Shown piece by piece: positions 60,660-64,000 of a stretch of 64,000 nt of DNA. The stretch lies in contig JAEWBN010000014.1 of assembly GCA_023391095.1 (NCBI GenBank), positions 122,939 to 186,938 on the forward strand, read 5' to 3'. Source of the DNA: Pseudomonadota bacterium. GTDB lineage: Bacteria; Pseudomonadota; Alphaproteobacteria; Rhizobiales; Devosiaceae. The notes beneath the pieces are model-generated. The model was not told the origin of the DNA. It ran no database searches and saw only the letters and a program-made list of their open reading frames with translations. The translations under genes were made by a program, and so were the position numbers. Each line of letters starts with the position of its first letter. Position 1 is the stretch's first letter.

Positions 60660-61697
60660 ATGAACGCACATCCCCTTAAGCTCGGCTTTCCGGTCAAGGT
60701 GCTGGGCAATCCGGCGCTCAAGAGCAATGACAGCCGACGGGCGCAGTCCAACCCGCATCTGCGCGTGTCGCTCGGCTACCTTGCGGATATTTTCGACTAT
60801 CTCGTCAAACACGGGATCGGCATGTACCGCATGTCGTCGGACCTAGCGCCCTATGCCACCCACCCCGACATGCCGCAGTTTCATTCCATGGTGAAGGATT
60901 GCGCGGCCGATCTGGCGAGCCTGGGCCGGCGCGCCCGTGAGCTGGGTTTGCGCCTGTCGTTCCACCCTAGCCAGTTCATCGTTCTCAACTCGCCCGATCC
61001 CGAACTGGTGCGCAAAAGCATATGGGACTTGGCCAGCCAGGCCGAGATGCTCGACCTCATGGAGCTTGGGCCCGAAGCGGTGCTGGTCGTTCATGTGGGC
61101 GGCGTCTATGACGACAAGGAGGCGGCGCGGCAGCGCTGGATCGAGACGTGGCCTTCCCTGCCCGAGCCGGTGCGGCGGCGCCTTGTGCTGGAGAACGACG
61201 ATCTGCGGTTTTCCTGCGCCGATGTGCTCCATGTGCATGAGCACACCGGCGTGCGGCTGATTTTCGACCACCAGCACTTCTGGTGCCTAAATCCCGAAAA
61301 GCTCGATATGCGCGATGCCCTGTCGCGGATGCTCGGGAGCTGGCCGGATGGGGTGCGGCCCAAGGTGCACTTTTCGTCGCCCCGGACCGAAATGCGCCAG
61401 TTGGTGCGCAAGAGCCGGAGCACCGGCAAGTCGGAAACGGTCAGTGTCGCGCCGGTCTGGACCGGCCATGCCGATTTCGTACAGCCGTTCGAATTCATCA
61501 GCTTCATGCGGCTGGCCGAGGGGCTGGAGTTCGACGTGATGCTGGAAGCCAAGGCCAAGGACCTGGCGCTGATCAAGCTCAGGCCGGACCTGTTGCGCTA
61601 TGCGCCCGATGTCGCGGCGCAGTTTGGCCTTTTTGCGCCGCAGCAGGCGGCACTGGAGGGCGAGGAAGAGAGCCTGCTGGTGCGTGACGGCGGCTGA
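60660..61697 (+). CDS. uvsE: UV damage endonuclease (UvdE/UvsE)
   Basis: 345 residues, a TIM-barrel endonuclease that nicks 5' of UV photoproducts. Family blocks: LGYLADIFDYLVKHGIGMYRMSSDL, LSFHPSQFIVLN, VLVVHVGGVYDDK, LVLENDDLRFS and IFDHQHFW, holding the metal-binding His, Asp and Glu residues. The start is ATG 60660 with GGAGG 5 nt upstream; the frame is open further upstream over the lexA terminator. It is the next gene after lexA but has no perfect LexA box of its own. Confidence 0.93.
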   Translation: MNAHPLKLGFPVKVLGNPALKSNDSRRAQSNPHLRVSLGYLADIFDYLVKHGIGMYRMSSDLAPYATHPDMPQFHSMVKDCAADLASLGRRARELGLRLSFHPSQFIVLNSPDPELVRKSIWDLASQAEMLDLMELGPEAVLVVHVGGVYDDKEAARQRWIETWPSLPEPVRRRLVLENDDLRFSCADVLHVHEHTGVRLIFDHQHFWCLNPEKLDMRDALSRMLGSWPDGVRPKVHFSSPRTEMRQLVRKSRSTGKSETVSVAPVWTGHADFVQPFEFISFMRLAEGLEFDVMLEAKAKDLALIKLRPDLLRYAPDVAAQFGLFAPQQAALEGEEESLLVRDGG

Positions 61698-61781
61698 GGC
61701 TGCTCTTTCTGACACTGGTCCGCTTATCGGGGGCTGAGCGCATTCTAATCGCCCCGAGGTAGCAACACGCTACGTCGCGCA

Positions 61782-61813
61782 AATAAAAAACGCCGCCGGA
61801 TAGACCGGCGGCG
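61782..61813 (-). terminator. Intrinsic terminator of the sugar-acid dehydratase
   Basis: Read on the - strand: 9-bp stem CGCCGCCGG / CCGGCGGCG (61813-61805 with 61799-61791), 5-nt loop, then TTTTTTATTT. It is 22 nt after the stop of the dehydratase gene. Confidence 0.9.
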
Positions 61814-61834
61814 CTGTACTGACTGGCGTCGAGC

Positions 61835-63631
61835 CTAGTGATTGTCGCGCGGGATGCCGTTGGTCTGGGCAATGCGCTGGTACTTTTCGGCGGGCCGGAG
61901 AATGGCGCCGTCGCCAAGCTGGCCAACGAGGCTGCGCTGGATTTCCTGCCAGGGCGTCTGGTGCTGGGGATACTTGTAGCCGCCGTCGGCTTCCAGCGCG
62001 GCCCGGCGCGTCGCGATCTCGTCGTCGGAGATCAGGATATTGGCTTCGCCCTTGTTGAGGTCGATCCGCACCCGGTCACCGGTCTTTAGGATGGCGAGGT
62101 TGCCGCCCGCAGCCGCTTCCGGAGACGCGTTGAGGATGGAAGGCGAACCCGAGGTGCCGGACTGGCGGCCGTCACCGATACAGGCGAGCGAGGAAACGCC
62201 CTTCTTGATGAGGTAATCGGGCGGCCGCATGTTGACGACTTCCGCTGCGCCCGGATAGCCGATGGGGCCCGCGCCACGCATGAAGAGCAGCGTGTGCTCG
62301 TCGATTTCGAGCGACGGATCGTCGATCCGGTGGTGGTAGTCCTCGGGACCATCGAACACCACCGCCTTGCCCTCGAACATGCCCGGATGCTCCGGGTCGG
62401 AGAGATAGCGCTCGCGGAATTCGGGCGAGATCACCGAGGTCTTCATGATGGCGTTGTCGAAGAGGTTGCCGCGCAGAACGAGGAAACCGGCTTCTGCCTT
62501 GAGCGGATTGTCGAAGGGACGGATGACCTTGTCGTCCTCGATGACCGTGTGGCGGCAGTTTTCGCCGATAGTCTTGCCGTTGACGGTGGGGGCGTTCTCG
62601 TGAATGAGGCCCTGCTTCATCAGTTCGTTGACCACCGCGGGAACACCGCCGGCGTGGTAGTAGTCCTCGCCCAGATATTCGCCGGCCGGCTGCAGGTTGA
62701 CCAGTAGCGGCACCTTGTGACCGTGCTGCTGCCATTCGTCGATGTTGAGATCGACGCCGATATGCTTGGCAATGGCGTTGATGTGGATCGGCGCGTTGGT
62801 CGAGCCGCCGATGGCGGAGTTGACCACGATGGCGTTGAGGAAGTTTTCCTTGGTGAGGATGTCGGAGGGCTTGAGGTCCTCATGCACCATTTCCACCGCG
62901 CGCTTGCCGGTGCGATAGGCCACTTCCTGGCGGTCGCGATAGGGCGCGGGAATGGCGGCCGAACCGGGCAGCTGCATGCCGAGTGCCTCGGCCAGCGAGT
63001 TCATGGTCGACGCCGTGCCCATGGTGTTGCAATAGCCGGTCGACGGAGCCGAAGAGGCCACAAGCTCGATGAACTTGGGATAGTCGATCTCGCCGGCGGC
63101 GAGCATCTGACGAGCCTTCCAGACGATGGTGCCCGAGCCGGTGCGCTCGCCGCGATGCCAGCCATTGAGCATTGGGCCGACCGAAAGCGCGATGGCGGGA
63201 ATGTTGACGGTGGCAGCGCCCATCAGCATCGCCGGCGTGGTCTTGTCGCAGCCGATGGTGAGCACAATGCCGTCGAGCGGATAGCCGTAAAGCACCTCCA
63301 CCAGGCCGAGATAAGCGAGGTTGCGGTCGAGCGAGGCGGTGGGGCGCTTGCCTGTCTCCTGGATCGGATGAACCGGAAACTCGAAGGCGAGCCCGCCGGC
63401 CGCGGTGATGCCGTCGCGCACGCGTTTGGCAAGTTCGATGTGGTGGCGATTGCAGGGCGACAGGTCGGAGCCGGTCTGTGCGATGCCGATGATCGGCTTG
63501 CCGGACTGAAGCTCCTCGCGGGTAAGCCCGTAGTTGAGATAGCGTTCGATGTAGAGTGCGGTCATGCCCGGGTCGGCGGGGTTGTCGAACCATTGCTGGG
63601 ACCGAAGTTTCGTCCTGGCTGTACCGGCCAT
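61835..63631 (-). CDS. IlvD/EDD-family dehydratase, probably a pentonate (arabonate/xylonate) dehydratase
   Basis: 598 residues from ATG 63631 (an ATG two codons earlier is also possible; the SD GAGGG favours this one). The iron-sulfur ligands of the family are present: Cys60 (PCNRHH), Cys127 (GCDKTT) and Cys200 (GYCNTMGTAS). The extended NIGE-type insert and the length are closer to sugar-acid dehydratases than to dihydroxy-acid dehydratase IlvD. No pathway partner lies inside the window, so the substrate is inferred. It has its own terminator. Confidence 0.85.
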   Translation of the reverse strand: MAGTARTKLRSQQWFDNPADPGMTALYIERYLNYGLTREELQSGKPIIGIAQTGSDLSPCNRHHIELAKRVRDGITAAGGLAFEFPVHPIQETGKRPTASLDRNLAYLGLVEVLYGYPLDGIVLTIGCDKTTPAMLMGAATVNIPAIALSVGPMLNGWHRGERTGSGTIVWKARQMLAAGEIDYPKFIELVASSAPSTGYCNTMGTASTMNSLAEALGMQLPGSAAIPAPYRDRQEVAYRTGKRAVEMVHEDLKPSDILTKENFLNAIVVNSAIGGSTNAPIHINAIAKHIGVDLNIDEWQQHGHKVPLLVNLQPAGEYLGEDYYHAGGVPAVVNELMKQGLIHENAPTVNGKTIGENCRHTVIEDDKVIRPFDNPLKAEAGFLVLRGNLFDNAIMKTSVISPEFRERYLSDPEHPGMFEGKAVVFDGPEDYHHRIDDPSLEIDEHTLLFMRGAGPIGYPGAAEVVNMRPPDYLIKKGVSSLACIGDGRQSGTSGSPSILNASPEAAAGGNLAILKTGDRVRIDLNKGEANILISDDEIATRRAALEADGGYKYPQHQTPWQEIQRSLVGQLGDGAILRPAEKYQRIAQTNGIPRDNH

Positions 63632-63724
63632 GTGCATTTCCCTCTTTTGTAGCAGGCTCCATTTATTGCATGCTCGCAGGCGATTACGCTACATCTGAGC
63701 GAGCCACCCGGGAGGATTTGAGCC

Positions 63725-64000
63725 ATGGCGATGACGATCGAAGGCGAGGAGCGGATCGAGGCGCCGATCGGCAAGGTCTGGGAAGCGCTGAACGACCCGG
63801 AGGTGCTGGCCGCCAGCATCCCCGGCTGCGAAAGCCTCGAGAAGAAATCCGACACTGAGCTTGAGGCGGTTGTGACCCTCAAGATCGGGCCGATCAAGGC
63901 CAAGTTCAACGGCGAGGTCGAGCTCAAGAATCTCAAGCCGCCTCACTCCTACACCATCCAGGGCGAAGGCAAGGGCGGCATCGCCGGCTTCGCCAAGGGC
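63725..64000 (+). CDS. CoxG-like SRPBCC protein, 3' end cut off by the window
   Basis: 92 residues visible, no stop. It starts MAMTIEGEERIEAPIGKVWEALNDPEVLAASIPGCE, the typical beginning of CO dehydrogenase subunit G (CoxG) and its homologues, followed by the VTLKIGPIKAKFNGEVEL block. CoxG proteins help place or recruit molybdenum hydroxylases. The window ends before any cox or xdh-type partner appears, so the true role is open. GGAGG at 63712-63716 precedes the ATG by 8 nt. Confidence 0.82.
   Translation, partial: MAMTIEGEERIEAPIGKVWEALNDPEVLAASIPGCESLEKKSDTELEAVVTLKIGPIKAKFNGEVELKNLKPPHSYTIQGEGKGGIAGFAKG

Noticed and set aside
1..64000. tRNA, rRNA, CRISPR, insertion sequence, prophage or defence system
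   Set aside because: Read across all gaps without finding cloverleaf-like genes, regularly spaced repeats, transposase or integrase signatures, or defence-gene clusters. Terminus regions can attract Xer-dependent integrative elements, but none is inserted at the dif-like site here.

Overview
The window is a 64 kb piece of a GC-rich alphaproteobacterial chromosome, most likely Hyphomicrobiales (a Devosia-like bacterium is my best guess from gene content, not from any search). The supporting signs are an IspD-IspF fusion, a pyruvate dehydrogenase E1 beta subunit with its own lipoyl domain, the ntrBC-ntrYX-hfq-hflX order, two LexA boxes of the alphaproteobacterial GTTC-N7-GTTC form, a CtrA-type TTAA-N7-TTAA box, and a hybrid malic enzyme with a phosphotransacetylase tail. 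I see no prophage, insertion sequence, CRISPR array, rRNA or tRNA gene.

Layout, left half (1-32.3 kb, mostly + strand): polyphosphate kinase (cut by the window edge) and exopolyphosphatase; ribonuclease D (-); aspartyl-tRNA synthetase; a membrane c-di-GMP phosphodiesterase with a CtrA box in front; malic enzyme plus a small Dabb protein; FtsB; the pyruvate dehydrogenase cluster pdhA-pdhB-pdhC-SGNH hydrolase-lpd; a Gfo/Idh/MocA oxidoreductase; lipoyl synthase with a COQ10/RatA protein and a small ABM-like protein; cinA and ispDF (-); dusB-ntrB-ntrC; ntrY-ntrX; hfq; hflX; mazG (-).

The most informative spot is the short gap between mazG and the next gene. At 32379-32406 there is a 28-bp sequence with the architecture of a XerC/XerD dif site: arms ending CATAA and starting TTATG around a TATATA centre. 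GGGNAGGG octamers (FtsK-orienting, KOPS-like) are read by eye on the + strand only to the left of it (8 of 8). To the right they lie almost only on the - strand (12 of 13). Gene orientation also turns from mostly + to a long - run there. I conclude that the window straddles the replication terminus.

Right half (32.5-64 kb): a tight - strand run MBL hydrolase-tatD-metG-holB-tmk, then a D,D-carboxypeptidase, RlpA, a DUF1643 protein and folD. A mixed region follows: a DUF1176-like secreted protein, a DUF1801 protein, AMP nucleosidase, a GFA-family protein, an SDR, enolase, an epimerase, a VOC protein, a DUF4169 protein, pyrG, secG and tpiA. Next comes a + strand run ppiD-trpE-trpG-trpD-trpC-moaC-moeA, then lexA and uvsE. 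The window ends with an IlvD/EDD-family sugar-acid dehydratase (-) and the start of a CoxG-like gene.

Together this is core metabolism and information processing: acetyl-CoA supply with lipoate synthesis next to it, nitrogen-regulatory two-component systems, cell-envelope enzymes, tryptophan and molybdopterin synthesis, and SOS control. I found no convincing new multi-gene system. The noteworthy material is the terminus signals, the regulatory boxes and several protein peculiarities listed below.
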